Assembly: GCA_005116775.1 (NCBI GenBank)
Contig: SWDN01000003.1
Coordinates: 277,830-341,829 of the forward strand
Source: Nitrospira sp.
GTDB taxonomy: Bacteria > Nitrospirota > Nitrospiria > Nitrospirales > Nitrospiraceae
Length of the DNA stretch: 64,000 bases
Direction: 5' to 3'
Part shown: positions 24,871-34,727 of the stretch, one piece after another
Layout of the letters: the number at the start of each line of letters is the position of its first letter
How positions within the stretch are numbered: the first letter of the stretch is position 1
The notes under the pieces: model-generated
Told to the model about the DNA's origin: nothing
Database searches by the model: none
The model's input: the letters and a program-made list of their open reading frames with translations, nothing else
Position numbers and translations under genes: made by a program

Positions 24871-26991
24871 CGCGCCGGTGATCGGACGATTCAAATAGAG
24901 ATTCCCGACATCGAATTGCCGCCGCGCCTGTTCCAGATTGGCCGGGCTTCGTGAATAGACTCCGCCGGTGAGGGCATAGGCTGTCGAATTGCCGGTGGGA
25001 ATCGCCAGCGGAAAATTCCACGGAGCGATGACGGCCGTGACTCCACGAGGGCTGTAGAGACGCTGGTTGAATTCGCCTGGTTCCTGCTTCAACTGTGTTG
25101 AAGCCGTGAGCCTGCGCCAATCTGCCGCGTAAAATTCCAGAAAGTCGATCGCCTCCGCAATATCGGCGTCCGCCTCCCGCCATGGCTTCCCACATTCAAG
25201 AATCTCCCAGGCTGCCAGCTCATCACGTCGCGCACGCATGAGTGCCGCTGCAGAACGCAAGATATCCACTCGCCGTTCCGTTGTCGTGTCGCGCCAGGTC
25301 TCCTTTGTCTGAATCGCCCGGCGCACTGCCTGTTCGACATCTTCCAAACTTGCGCTGGACAGTCGACCGACCACCTCATCGGGACGTCCAGGATTGCGGG
25401 ACTCGATAGGAGGCCCCGTATAGTGTGGCCCTCCTAACGACAACGCCCAGGTTCGGCCCAGTTGAGACCGCACGCGCGCGATAGCCTGTTGCATCGCCGT
25501 TCGGCTTTCGGCCTCAGCAAAGTTTCGCTGCGGCTCGTTTTGAAACTCTCGCAGATCAACCGGATGAGATATGGCGGGATGCGTCTGATTCAATCCGCCC
25601 AAAACAGGTGGAGCCAACAAGAGGCTCAACGATTGCGACTCGACATATTCCTTGCGAAGAAATGACTCGTTTGAGGTGTTCTCCAGCAACCGCCGGACGA
25701 GATAGGCCATGCCTGGAAGCAGCTCACCCACCGGAGTATAGAGCCGCAATCGCCGTCCATACTGCATGACGGCATGCTGAAAGGGCTCGGCCATGCCGAA
25801 GATCATCTGATATTCCCATGTTCCTGGAGGGAGCTTGAGCGACTCTGCAACCGCCTCGATATACGCCAGTGTGCGAAGGTTGTGCGTGCCGAAGGCCGGT
25901 CGAATGAGTGACGACTGGGATAACAGGCGATAGGCGAGCGACTCATAGCTGGCGTCCGTCTCCGCTTTGTGCTCAAAGAGAGGGACTGCCCAGCCTCGTT
26001 GCCGATAACGAATCGTGTCCGAATCCCAATAGGCCCCTTTCACCAATCGAATGGCGATGGGCGCCTCACGCTGACGAACCCAAGCCAGGAGTGTTTCGAT
26101 ATCCTGTGCTGTATCCCGATGGTAGGCCTGCAATGCGAGTCCGGCATAGGGATAGTCCTTGTAGGCTGGTTCATCGAAGAGTCTGATGAAAATTTCCACC
26201 AGCAACGTTTTTGTATCGGCTTGTTCCATGTCGAAAATCAAGGAAGCAGGAAGGCGCATCGCCAGATCGAGGATAGGTCGAAGTCGTTCCGCGACCGAAC
26301 GGTAGCTTCCTTCTGGATCGATTGGGTCGAGATGCGGAGAAAGGGCAGAGATCTTGAGAGAGAGCTGAACTCTCGGTATGGGTCCGAGATGGTCTCGTTC
26401 CTGTAAGGGAACGGAGGGCCATAACGCCGCCTCACGGGCTAACACAGTGAGGGCGTCGATACAGCGGTCGCGGTATCGATCCGCCTCACGGTTGCTGATC
26501 GTGGCTTCGCCCAACAGATCGACCGACCAAGCTCGTCCGTCTCGCCACAACTCAGTCAACTGCGGAGCCGCTTCCTCGACCGTTGCTCCGGCGATAAAGG
26601 TACGAGCCATATGCTCAATCTGGTTTCTGATGGCCTTGCCGCTGAGTCGAGCCCCCACGCTGGTAGAGGAAAGGGCCTTGAGTCCCCAATGGGCGCCGAA
26701 GAGGGCAGTATCTCGATTGCCTAAGTATTCGCGCGCCAGTCTGAGCACCTGCTCGTCGTCAACGATTGAAGGCAGGACATCGATGAATCGAAACAGTTGC
26801 GCCTTGAAGAGATTGTCATGCATGGCCAGGTTGAGCGCCTGGTGGGACCACCAACGCCCCTCGAAAAGAGAGGGAGTTCGACCGGCAGAGAGACGGGCAA
26901 GCTGTTCACCGATATGGCGCACGCGAGGTTCGAGAGAGGACGGAACTTCCTGCATCAATGCCTCACTGTCTAGAAGCCGGTAGGGTCCCAT
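24727..26991 (-). CDS. putA: PutA-like proline dehydrogenase/P5C dehydrogenase with catalytic core missing
   Basis: The 754-aa protein contains a full proline dehydrogenase barrel in about residues 60-470 (LSLKISALSPHLDP, YAGLALQAYHRDT, IRLVKGAYWDSD, FGTHNLRTLAYIE). The start of an aldehyde dehydrogenase domain, APWNFPLAIPTG, comes next. At residue 667 it jumps in frame to NSTAYALTGGVYSRSP and the C-terminus GRQPFGGHRLSGVGAKAGG. About 230 residues, including the catalytic Glu and Cys, are absent. As written only the proline oxidation step would be possible. Bifunctional relatives are near 980-1000 aa. The 3' end overlaps the convergent upstream gene. Confidence 0.88.
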   Translation of the reverse strand: MGPYRLLDSEALMQEVPSSLEPRVRHIGEQLARLSAGRTPSLFEGRWWSHQALNLAMHDNLFKAQLFRFIDVLPSIVDDEQVLRLAREYLGNRDTALFGAHWGLKALSSTSVGARLSGKAIRNQIEHMARTFIAGATVEEAAPQLTELWRDGRAWSVDLLGEATISNREADRYRDRCIDALTVLAREAALWPSVPLQERDHLGPIPRVQLSLKISALSPHLDPIDPEGSYRSVAERLRPILDLAMRLPASLIFDMEQADTKTLLVEIFIRLFDEPAYKDYPYAGLALQAYHRDTAQDIETLLAWVRQREAPIAIRLVKGAYWDSDTIRYRQRGWAVPLFEHKAETDASYESLAYRLLSQSSLIRPAFGTHNLRTLAYIEAVAESLKLPPGTWEYQMIFGMAEPFQHAVMQYGRRLRLYTPVGELLPGMAYLVRRLLENTSNESFLRKEYVESQSLSLLLAPPVLGGLNQTHPAISHPVDLREFQNEPQRNFAEAESRTAMQQAIARVRSQLGRTWALSLGGPHYTGPPIESRNPGRPDEVVGRLSSASLEDVEQAVRRAIQTKETWRDTTTERRVDILRSAAALMRARRDELAAWEILECGKPWREADADIAEAIDFLEFYAADWRRLTASTQLKQEPGEFNQRLYSPRGVTAVIAPWNFPLAIPTGNSTAYALTGGVYSRSPANLEQARRQFDVGNLYLNRPITGALVGRQPFGGHRLSGVGAKAGGEEYLTQFVVTRVISEQTLRRGFAPPE

Positions 26992-27014
26992 CAGTATACA
27001 CTGTGAGCATTTGC

Positions 27015-27043
27015 TTGAAACATTCCTGTAATTTCGGTATGCT
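27015..27043 (+). promoter_or_regulatory. Sigma70-type promoter for the desaturase gene
   Basis: TTGAAA and TATGCT are separated by 17 nt, about 80 bases upstream of the desaturase ATG, in the divergent gap with putA. Start of transcription is predicted near base 27050. The AAGGAGAG ribosome site at about 27112 follows. Confidence 0.55.
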
Positions 27044-27122
27044 GCATCATACCAATGTTTTCATTCCCCTGAGTGGCCCAACGATACTGAGAGATTCGCC
27101 CCTATGCAGATAAGGAGAGTTA

Positions 27123-27983
27123 ATGCTCGCAACCGCATCTGACGCCACACCGACCGCGTCTCCCTTTTCTCCGTTCAACTTCGCTTTATTCTGCGCCATC
27201 GTAGGTGCCTCGGTTATCGGCATTCCAGTTTATGGCTATTACTACGGATTCAGCCTCTTCGACTGGTCCCTGTTTCTGGTGCTGTACATCGTCACAGGCA
27301 TGGGGATCACGGTCGGCTACCATCGGCTGGTGTCGCACCAAAGCTTCGAATGCCCAAACTGGGTCAAGGCCGGTATCCTCGTCGCCGGCGGTTGGGCGCT
27401 GCAAAATTCTGCCCTCAAGTGGGGCAGTGACCACATCCGCCATCATGCCAAAACAGATGAAGAAGAAGATCCGTATAACGCGAGCAAGGGATTCTGGCAC
27501 AGCCACTGTGGGTGGCTCTTTTACAGCAGCATCCATCGCAAGGATAAATACGAGGTCCGTCTGCGCCGCGACCCTGTCGTCATGTGGCAACATCGCTTTT
27601 ACTGGCCGATTGTAGTTACAGGACTGTTACTGCCTTTTGCCCTTGGCCTGTGGCACGGTGGCTGGCAAGGCGGAATCAGCGGTTTCCTCTTGGGTGGCCT
27701 CTTCAGAATGTTTATGGTGCTGAACTCCACCTTCACGATCAATTCGCTGTGTCACATGGTGGGAGCACAGCCCTACAGCAAGAAGGACAGCAGCCGTGAT
27801 AGTTGGTTAGTTTCTTTCGTCAGTTTTGGCGAGGGGTATCACAATTTTCATCACACCTATGCTCGCGATTATCGCAATGGACCGCAGTGGTACAACTTCG
27901 ACCCGTCAAAGTGGATTATTTACACGCTCTCGCTCATCGGGCTCACAAGTAATCTTCGCCGCAACGATCCCACTGTCGGATAG
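27123..27983 (+). CDS. Membrane fatty acid (acyl-CoA type) desaturase
   Basis: The 286-aa integral membrane di-iron enzyme introduces a cis double bond into fatty acyl chains. The three histidine boxes are HRLVSH, HIRHH and HNFHH, with the last in GEGYHNFHHTYARDYR. Four hydrophobic segments are visible. It matches the delta-9 desaturase family in length and order. It has its own promoter and stands alone. Confidence 0.93.
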   Translation: MLATASDATPTASPFSPFNFALFCAIVGASVIGIPVYGYYYGFSLFDWSLFLVLYIVTGMGITVGYHRLVSHQSFECPNWVKAGILVAGGWALQNSALKWGSDHIRHHAKTDEEEDPYNASKGFWHSHCGWLFYSSIHRKDKYEVRLRRDPVVMWQHRFYWPIVVTGLLLPFALGLWHGGWQGGISGFLLGGLFRMFMVLNSTFTINSLCHMVGAQPYSKKDSSRDSWLVSFVSFGEGYHNFHHTYARDYRNGPQWYNFDPSKWIIYTLSLIGLTSNLRRNDPTVG

Positions 27984-28162
27984 TAGACCGATAGCTATTC
28001 TCCTGCTCAGTCTCCTTGCATCGCCCGGTGGCATCTTCCCCAACTGAGCGACCGTCCCTAGCGCATTCGCCCCATTTTCTTTCACCCTGTCTTCCGCTTA
28101 TGATGGAGTGGTCGGCCACGAGCCGGCGGTATTCGATTGTGAATCTAGAGGAGGAGAGAGCG

Positions 28163-29038
28163 ATGGCTGATCAACATTCCGGTGGACCTCAACCCGGTCA
28201 CGGGAAAGACAATCTTATTCCCGGCGTCAAATATGTCATTGCCGTCAGCAGCGGCAAAGGTGGAGTCGGTAAATCCACTGTGTCTGTCAATCTTGCTGTG
28301 GCCCTCAGCTTAACGGGCGCCAAGGTCGGCCTGCTCGATGCGGACATCTATGGTCCGAACATTCCCATGATGATGGGTGTGAGCAAGCCGCCGGAACAGA
28401 AGGACGGGAAAATCGCTCCAGCCGAGAGTCACGGTGTCAAACTCATCTCTATGGGCTTCTTTGTGCCGGAAGAGACTGCCGTGGTTTGGCGTGGTCCAAT
28501 GGTCCATACCGCCATTCAACAACTCTTTCGAGATGTGTTGTGGGGCGAGTTAGATTATTTGCTAATCGATCTGCCGCCCGGCACCGGAGACGCGCAATTG
28601 ACCTTGACCCAGCTGGTCCCGCTGACCGGCGCTGTGACCGTCACGACGCCGCAAGAAGTCGCCTTGCACGATGTCCGTAAAGGCATGATGATGTTCCAAA
28701 AGGTGAACGTGCCTCTTCTTGGCATCGTGGAGAACATGAGTTACTTTCTCTGCGGCCATTGCGGTGAGCGGACTGAAATATTTTCTCACGGGGGAGGGGA
28801 GCGGGCGGCTGCCAAATTGGGAGTCCCGTTCCTCGGCCGCGTGCCCATCGACCCGGCGATTCGAGACGGAGGCGACTCGGGCACCCCAATCGTCGTGGCC
28901 GATCCGGCATCCCCTCAGTCGGCGGCGTTCCGAGAAATCGCGCAGAAGATTATCGCGGGAGTCACCGGCGAGACCAAAGGAGTTCCGCCGATCGAAAGCC
29001 TGCTCAACAAAATCAAAAACCCGTTTGCGAAAGCCTGA
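28163..29038 (+). CDS. Mrp/ApbC-type iron-sulfur carrier ATPase
   Basis: This 291-aa cytoplasmic P-loop ATPase carries iron-sulfur clusters to target enzymes. The deviant Walker A motif [11 protein letters not shown] and a switch [14 protein letters not shown] lead to [11 protein letters not shown]. The cluster-binding CGHCGE is near residue 200. ATG 28163 follows GAGGAGAG. It is the first gene of a tight run ending in lipA and a PIG-L gene. LipA is an iron-sulfur enzyme, so a supporting role is plausible. Confidence 0.92.
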   Translation: MADQHSGGPQPGHGKDNLIPGVKYVIAVSSGKGGVGKSTVSVNLAVALSLTGAKVGLLDADIYGPNIPMMMGVSKPPEQKDGKIAPAESHGVKLISMGFFVPEETAVVWRGPMVHTAIQQLFRDVLWGELDYLLIDLPPGTGDAQLTLTQLVPLTGAVTVTTPQEVALHDVRKGMMMFQKVNVPLLGIVENMSYFLCGHCGERTEIFSHGGGERAAAKLGVPFLGRVPIDPAIRDGGDSGTPIVVADPASPQSAAFREIAQKIIAGVTGETKGVPPIESLLNKIKNPFAKA

Positions 29039-29066
29039 TCGATAGGCGAAAGGCGGTGCACTGACT

Positions 29067-29432
29067 ATGGCTACCTCTACCAAAGAACAGATCGAAGTCG
29101 CCGCGACCTTCGTTCGCCTCTATGTATTTTTGGCGCAATATCTCGACCGCTGTTTTGACGAGGCCGCCCGTAAGAACTATCCTGACTCCGAGTTGCAAGG
29201 ACATCTGGCCGAGACCAGACGCCAACTCATGGAGATTCTGACTGTGAATCCTGTTGTGAAGAAGAAGCTCGAACAGGAATGTGATCGCATCCTGGTTTTG
29301 GGCGCCTCTCACCTAAAAAACGGCGCTACCGATACCGAGACGCGCAAGACGATCGAATCCGAGCGAGCTATTCTCAAGAGTAAGACATTAGCCTTGAGCG
29401 ACCTGGTTGCCGTCTTTCGAGCCATGGAATAA
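29067..29432 (+). CDS. Hypothetical helical protein in the mrp-lipA run
   Basis: The 121-aa soluble protein is nearly all predicted helix and charged (RLYVFLAQYLDRCFDEAARKN; QLMEILTVNPVVKKKLEQECDRILVLG). It begins 28 bases after mrp and ends 23 bases before the next gene. No known family was recognised. Position suggests co-transcription with mrp and lipA. Confidence 0.65.
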   Translation: MATSTKEQIEVAATFVRLYVFLAQYLDRCFDEAARKNYPDSELQGHLAETRRQLMEILTVNPVVKKKLEQECDRILVLGASHLKNGATDTETRKTIESERAILKSKTLALSDLVAVFRAME

Positions 29433-29455
29433 CGACGGACGAACGGTATCTCTGC

Positions 29456-29815
29456 ATGGAGGAAAGCCTCGACAAATACCAACTGGCTGGGCTCGACACC
29501 AAAGAACGAGGCTTCAGCCGGCCAGTGATATTCGAACGAGTAGAAGAAGGCTATCGCGCTATTCTTCGTTACGAAACGGTTCTGCAAAAGACTGAGCCGC
29601 ATCCGACGCAAGATGGCGCATTGAGTATACTCATCCAGGCCTTACACTCAGGCGGCTATCGGCAGCTTCGAACACAGATGAGCTTTCGCAACGGCGTCTA
29701 TCTTGGCTCGCAGGAGATGTGGGTTGAATACCCAGACCCTGCGCCAGAGCCTGAGCCGATCGGGTTCATGAAAAAATTTATGAAAAAGTTTCTTCCTCGT
29801 TCAGCCGATCAATAG
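29456..29815 (+). CDS. Hypothetical protein directly upstream of lipA
   Basis: The 119-aa protein has a mixed alpha/beta core (VIFERVEEGYRAILRYETVLQ, then GGYRQLRTQMSFRNGVYLGSQEMWVEY), an acidic Pro/Glu linker (PDPAPEPEP) and a basic tail (KKFMKKFLPR) that could touch membrane or RNA. It is separated from lipA by nine bases. No family recognised. Confidence 0.65.
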   Translation: MEESLDKYQLAGLDTKERGFSRPVIFERVEEGYRAILRYETVLQKTEPHPTQDGALSILIQALHSGGYRQLRTQMSFRNGVYLGSQEMWVEYPDPAPEPEPIGFMKKFMKKFLPRSADQ

Positions 29816-29824
29816 TCATTGCTT

Positions 29825-30775
29825 ATGAGTTTCATTCCACTCGACCAGCTTCGATCTTCATCGTTGGACTCATCCCAAACTATCAGCCGTCAGCCGTCAG
29901 CCGTCAATTCGTCCACACGTCTTCCTCCCTGGTTCAAAGTCCAAGCGAAAACCGGCCCAGACTATCTCGACATCAAGCAGACGATGGATCGGCTCGATCT
30001 CCATACCATTTGCGAAGAAGCGCGCTGTCCGAACCGGTGGGAATGTTGGAATGCGCGCACCGCGACATTTTTAATCTTGGGCGACATCTGTACCAGGCGG
30101 TGCCACTACTGTTCAGTCGAAACAGGGCGGCCTCTGACGGTCGATCATGCAGAACCTCGCCGCGTCGCGGAAGCCGTCCAGGCATTAGGCCTTCGACATG
30201 CCGTGATCACCTCGGTGAACCGGGATGAATTGAAAGACGGCGGCGCTGCTATTTTTGCCGAGACGATTCGGCGAACCAGACAGCTCAGCCCAGGCTGCAC
30301 GATCGAAGTCTTGATTCCCGATTTCGAAGGGAATGAGCATGCCCTCGCAACGGTCTGTGCGGAGAAGCCGGACATTCTGAATCACAACATCGAAACGGTG
30401 AGGCGGCTCTTTCCAGCGATCAGACCGCAAGGCAAGTATCAGCGATCGATCGAGTTGCTCGGCAAAGCGAAAGAGTTGGGTATGCGTACGAAGTCCGGAT
30501 TGATCCTCGGAATGGGAGAAACAATAGACGAAGCCCGCGAAGTCATGCGCGACCTCCGTTCCGTCGGCTGCGATATTATGACCATCGGCCAGTATCTACA
30601 GCCTACGAGAGATCACCTTTCCGTTGCCCGCTTCTACGATCCCAACGAATTTTTGATGCTCAAAGAGGAGGGGATGGCCCTGGGCTTCGCTCACGTCGAA
30701 TCAGGCCCGTTGGTGCGAAGCTCTTATCACGCAGAACAACAGGTCGTCCCGGAAGAAGTGATGCCCCAGCTATGA
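29825..30775 (+). CDS. lipA: Lipoyl synthase
   Basis: LipA inserts two sulfurs into octanoyl chains on lipoyl-dependent proteins. The radical-SAM site CTRRCHYC and the auxiliary cluster site CEEARCPNRWEC are both intact, followed by TSVNRDELKDGGA and the C-terminal RSSYHA. From ATG 29825 the protein is 316 aa. About 25 N-terminal residues before PWFKVQAK come from a triple CAGCCGT repeat (SRQPSAVN) and look unconserved. The stop overlaps the next gene as ATGA. Confidence 0.95.
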   Translation: MSFIPLDQLRSSSLDSSQTISRQPSAVNSSTRLPPWFKVQAKTGPDYLDIKQTMDRLDLHTICEEARCPNRWECWNARTATFLILGDICTRRCHYCSVETGRPLTVDHAEPRRVAEAVQALGLRHAVITSVNRDELKDGGAAIFAETIRRTRQLSPGCTIEVLIPDFEGNEHALATVCAEKPDILNHNIETVRRLFPAIRPQGKYQRSIELLGKAKELGMRTKSGLILGMGETIDEAREVMRDLRSVGCDIMTIGQYLQPTRDHLSVARFYDPNEFLMLKEEGMALGFAHVESGPLVRSSYHAEQQVVPEEVMPQL

Positions 30776-31446
30776 GCCACAATGTCGTCATTATCAGCGC
30801 TCATCCTGATGACATGGAAATCGGCATGGGTGGGACCGTCGCCAAACTGGTGGAGTCTATAGCTGTGATTACGTCAGTCGTCATCACGAACGGTGGCCGA
30901 TCATCGAACCCTTTTGCATTGACGGAGCAACGGATGGCCGAAGTGAGAAGAGAAGAGGCGCTCCGTGCTGCCGGAGTCTTGGGAATTAAAGACGTAATCT
31001 TTTGTGATGAACCGGACGCGGCGGGCGAGATCAATATTTCGGCTGTCTCACAGAAGCTTGTCGAGATCCTGACTCGCCTCCGACCGACCGAGGTCTATAC
31101 GCTGGATGAGGAAAATGACCGACATCCGGCCCATCGCCTGGCAGGCAAGCTGGCGAGAGAAAGTGTTCTTGAAACCGGTCTCGTTCTCAGCGGTGGTATT
31201 TGGGCGTACGAAGTCTGGGGCCCCTTCGCTCGCTGGGACCGCCTTGAGTACATCGACCGCTATATAGCCAAGAAGATGGCCGCCATCGCGGAGCATCACA
31301 GTCAGGTGGCCACGATACCCTATGGGGAGGGAGTCTTGGGATTGAACCGCTGGCGAGCCGTGTTTGCCGATCCCAAAGCGAGCGCTCCGGCAGGTGTCTA
31401 TGCAGAAGTCTTTCGACGGATCATGATTTCTCCTCACTCTATATAA
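30772..31446 (+). CDS. PIG-L family deacetylase
   Basis: The 224-aa zinc-dependent N-deacetylase-like protein has the signature ISAHPDDMEIGMGGT. Further motifs are EVRREEALRAAGVLG and DRHPAHRLAG, the histidine-containing second motif. Relatives act on N-acetylglucosaminyl compounds such as bacillithiol or lipid precursors. It overlaps lipA (ATGA), an unusual coupling. The substrate is unknown. Confidence 0.88.
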   Translation: MSHNVVIISAHPDDMEIGMGGTVAKLVESIAVITSVVITNGGRSSNPFALTEQRMAEVRREEALRAAGVLGIKDVIFCDEPDAAGEINISAVSQKLVEILTRLRPTEVYTLDEENDRHPAHRLAGKLARESVLETGLVLSGGIWAYEVWGPFARWDRLEYIDRYIAKKMAAIAEHHSQVATIPYGEGVLGLNRWRAVFADPKASAPAGVYAEVFRRIMISPHSI

Positions 31447-31525
31447 CTACTGTTCATGCCAGTTCTGTTACAAACTGTGTCTGATCGCTGGCTGTGATTC
31501 TTCGCAACGGCTCTTTTGTCCCACC

Positions 31526-31741
31526 TCATATTCGTACAAAAAATGGAATGGCTATTAAGATCACTCCGACCATGACAAGCACATAGACGTTCGCAATAAA
31601 ATAGGGAACGACACAGAGTGCGATCCCAGTGATAAGTGGCACGACTGCCTTTTGCTTTTTCCCATAGAGAAAGAAACCAAATCCGATCGACCCGAAGAGT
31701 AATCCCCACAGCAAAACCGCTGTGCTGCCCATTTCAAACAT
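31526..31741 (-). CDS. Small two-span membrane protein
   Basis: The 71-aa protein contains two to three hydrophobic stretches (VLLWGLLFGSIGFGFFLYG, VVPLITGIALCVVPYFI, VLVMVGVILIAIPFF) with a basic GKKQK turn. The MFEMGS start lies in the gap before pgm. The pattern resembles small conserved inner-membrane proteins. No function can be assigned. Confidence 0.7.
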   Translation of the reverse strand: MFEMGSTAVLLWGLLFGSIGFGFFLYGKKQKAVVPLITGIALCVVPYFIANVYVLVMVGVILIAIPFFVRI

Positions 31742-31782
31742 TGATGATTCTCACGCCAATCGTGGAGGGGGAGCAGTGTTGC

Positions 31783-33432
31783 TTACTTACCAGTGGATAG
31801 AGCCTTACTGATCAATGTCTGCGCTTCGTCCTGAATCTGCCGCAAATGATCCTTCCCTCTGAAGCTTTCTGCGTAGAGTTTGTACACGTCCTCGGTGCCT
31901 GATGGCCTGGCGGCGAACCAGCCGTGGTCGGTGACGACTTTCAATCCGCCGATTGACGCGCCATTGCCAGGAGCTGTGGTCAGCTTTGCGACGATGCTGT
32001 CGCCGGCCAGTTCTGTTGCCTGTACCTGATCCGGCGAGAGCTTCGACAGGATGACCTTCTGCTCCGGCGTCACTGGCGCATCGATCCGCTCGTACACCGG
32101 TTCTCCGATCTCTTGAGTCAATGCGCGGTACAGTTCACCAGGGTCACGACCAGTCTTGGCCATCATCTCCGCGGCGAGAAGATTCATGATGATACCGTCT
32201 TTGTCCGTCGTCCAGACCGATCCATCGCGTCGAAGAAACGAGGCTCCTGCGCTTTCTTCACCACCGAAACCGAGCGAGCCATCGAGCAAGCCGTTCACAA
32301 ACCATTTGAAGCCGACGGGCACTTCAACCAGCGTGCGTCCGAGCGTAACCGCCACACGGTCGATCAGACTGCTGCTCACCAGCGTTTTCCCGATGGCAGC
32401 ATCTGATTTCCAGCCAGGCCGGTGAGCGAAAAGATATGAAATCGAGGCCGCCAGAAAATGGTTGGGGTTCATCAGGCCGGAAGAACGGGTGACGATGCCG
32501 TGCCGATCGTTGTCGGCATCGTTGCCGAAGGCGACATCGAAGCGATCTTTCAACGCAATCAGATTCGCCATCGCGTAGGGGGAAGAACAATCCATCCGAA
32601 TCTTGCCGTCCCAATCGAGCGGCATGAAACGAAAGGTTGGATCGACGGAAGGATTCACGATCTCGATATTCAAGTCATATCGCGCAGCGATCGGCTGCCA
32701 GTAGGCCACGCCAGACCCGCCGAGCGGGTCGATACCGAGCTTTAATCCATTTGATCGAATCAGGCCCATATCGACAATCTGCGCGAGATCGTCGATGTAG
32801 GCACCGAGATAATCGTGCTGGTGGGTTGTGCTTGCACGACGAGCTTGCTGGTACGACAGACGCTTCACGCCTTGCAGACCGGTAGCCAGGAGGGCATTCG
32901 CGCGATCCTCGATCCATTTCGTCACCTGGGTATCGGCCGGTCCACCATGAGGTGGATTGTATTTGATGCCTCCGTCCTCCGGCGGATTATGGGAAGGAGT
33001 AATGACGATGCCGTCGGCGAGGCCTGATGTTCTCCCTCGATTATAGGTGAGGATCGCATGAGAAATGACCGGAGTAGGGGTGTACCCGCCAGCCTGATCG
33101 ATCATCGCCTCAACGTCGTTCCCTGCCAGCACTTCAAGCGCGCTTACATAAGCCGGCTCTGAGAGCGCATGGGTATCCCTGCCGATATACAGAGGCCCAG
33201 AGGTGCCTTGGCTGACACGATAGTCACAGATCGCCTGGGTGATAGCCAGGACATGCCATTCGTTAAAGTTTCGCTTGAAAGCAGAACCACGATGTCCTGA
33301 CGTGCCAAAGGCCACTCGCTGCTCACGGACCGCTGCATCAGGCTTTTCTGAAAAATAGGCCACAATGAGCTTCGATACATCGACAAGAATCGATGTCGGC
33401 GCAGGACTTCCGGCAAGAGGATGAATAGCCAT
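31783..33432 (-). CDS. pgm: Phosphoglucomutase, alpha-D-glucose specific
   Basis: Pgm interconverts glucose 1- and 6-phosphate, linking glycogen, trehalose and LPS precursors with glycolysis. From ATG 33432 the 549-aa protein carries [10 protein letters not shown], the phosphoserine loop [17 protein letters not shown], the metal site [10 protein letters not shown], the sugar-binding GGEESAGAS and the phosphate-binding AARPSGTED. The track start adds 12 residues without support. Confidence 0.95.
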   Translation of the reverse strand: MAIHPLAGSPAPTSILVDVSKLIVAYFSEKPDAAVREQRVAFGTSGHRGSAFKRNFNEWHVLAITQAICDYRVSQGTSGPLYIGRDTHALSEPAYVSALEVLAGNDVEAMIDQAGGYTPTPVISHAILTYNRGRTSGLADGIVITPSHNPPEDGGIKYNPPHGGPADTQVTKWIEDRANALLATGLQGVKRLSYQQARRASTTHQHDYLGAYIDDLAQIVDMGLIRSNGLKLGIDPLGGSGVAYWQPIAARYDLNIEIVNPSVDPTFRFMPLDWDGKIRMDCSSPYAMANLIALKDRFDVAFGNDADNDRHGIVTRSSGLMNPNHFLAASISYLFAHRPGWKSDAAIGKTLVSSSLIDRVAVTLGRTLVEVPVGFKWFVNGLLDGSLGFGGEESAGASFLRRDGSVWTTDKDGIIMNLLAAEMMAKTGRDPGELYRALTQEIGEPVYERIDAPVTPEQKVILSKLSPDQVQATELAGDSIVAKLTTAPGNGASIGGLKVVTDHGWFAARPSGTEDVYKLYAESFRGKDHLRQIQDEAQTLISKALSTGK

Positions 33433-33503
33433 ATGTGCTGTGTACCCCCAGAATCTCTCTACTGTCAACTAGTCAATGACAGAACGATCATCAACTTCTC
33501 ACC

Positions 33504-34331
33504 CTACCAATCGCCCGCCGTTCCCTCTGGGCAATCGTGTGCGCGTGAGAGTAGTTGATAGGACAGGCCTTCCTCTTTCAGGTCGGGTTCATCGGGGAGG
33601 AGCATCGTCATCTCGATCTTTTCATTGGCGAATGTCTCGTCACCGGCTCGCAGCACGCTCTCCCGGTTCAAAATCTTCATGGCGTTGAGGCGAGATATTT
33701 TGAGTGGAAAGGTTCCGAACTGGTCCGCTAACAAATAGGTTACCTGGACCGTCATCCGGCCACGGTCCGTATACATAAACTGACGCAATGTCTCGTCGAT
33801 CGGCGTCTTCAAGCTGATTACCGCCGAATTCATCGATTCGACGACCGGCGCAGAAATGACATACGAGCGTGGGGCATCCTTCGCCGTACTGTCCCATTCT
33901 CCAGTCGCTTCAAGATTCGAAGTTGTGAACAGCGTGGTGGTGGGACGCAGGAGCGGCGACCTGATGGCCATGCGGAGATTCGTCATGCGCTGGTCCGTCA
34001 CATTTTCAAGGAGAAACTTGATCACGACCCAGGACTTCGGATCGGGAGTCTTGGCCCGGCCTTTCGGCAATGGCTGTTCGATGCGGCGGAGACTGCAATC
34101 GGACACCAGGTTACGATTCTCATAATAATAGGTCTTGGTGTTCCCCTCCAGGACGAAGGCACGCTCATAGGTGTAGAAGGCGACGCCGACATGGATGGGG
34201 GTCGGCTTGAGCCAAGACACAATCAGAGGAATGAGAAACAGCACTAGCGAGGCAGAAAAACCAACGCTGATAAATTTATTGAGCCGACTTTGCCGGGCAA
34301 ACCACCGCCACCAATCCTGCAGAAACATCAT
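33504..34331 (-). CDS. Membrane-anchored hypothetical protein
   Basis: The 275-aa protein has an N-terminal span at residues 20-43 (FISVGFSASLVLFLIPLIVSWL) and a periplasmic-looking region rich in beta strands. One notable stretch is VIKFLLENVTDQRMTNLRMAI, resembling Ig-like or DUF11-like folds. There is no lipobox. The gene follows a 396-bp intergenic region. Role unknown. Confidence 0.65.
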   Translation of the reverse strand: MMFLQDWWRWFARQSRLNKFISVGFSASLVLFLIPLIVSWLKPTPIHVGVAFYTYERAFVLEGNTKTYYYENRNLVSDCSLRRIEQPLPKGRAKTPDPKSWVVIKFLLENVTDQRMTNLRMAIRSPLLRPTTTLFTTSNLEATGEWDSTAKDAPRSYVISAPVVESMNSAVISLKTPIDETLRQFMYTDRGRMTVQVTYLLADQFGTFPLKISRLNAMKILNRESVLRAGDETFANEKIEMTMLLPDEPDLKEEGLSYQLLSRAHDCPEGTAGDW

Positions 34332-34727
34332 GCCCGTTCACTCGACATGGTTGCTGTGATATCCGATGTCGTCACCAAACGTATTTCCACTCAAAGCGCG
34401 CGAGCAGTCTCGGATCAGGTAGCGTTATAGGGGCGACGGGAACCATAGGCGATGTCTGATGGAGGACAAATCATACGCCATCACCGAGCGATGACCAACA
34501 AGGTTGTAGCATGAGTGTGAAATATAGTCGCCCACTGAATCCTCGCACTCAGAGGGACATCGCCCGCACACTACAGCCTGCGGGTGTGACTTCGATTCGA
34601 TTGCCGATTCAATCTGTCCGTTGAAATATTTCACATGTCGGGATAGTGTGGGGGCGTGTTGATGAACTGAATAGACCAACGAGTTAACATAATCGTCCTT
34701 ATCAGACTTAAGAGATTTTCCTTTATT
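34332..34727. other. 396-bp intergenic region with hairpin
   Basis: No gene is supported here. A hairpin CCCGCA(10 nt)TGCGGG lies at 34563-34584. TGAAATATTTCA is a 12-bp palindrome near 34620-34633. No confident promoter was found for the gene at 34728, although the sequence just upstream is AT-rich. Confidence 0.55.
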
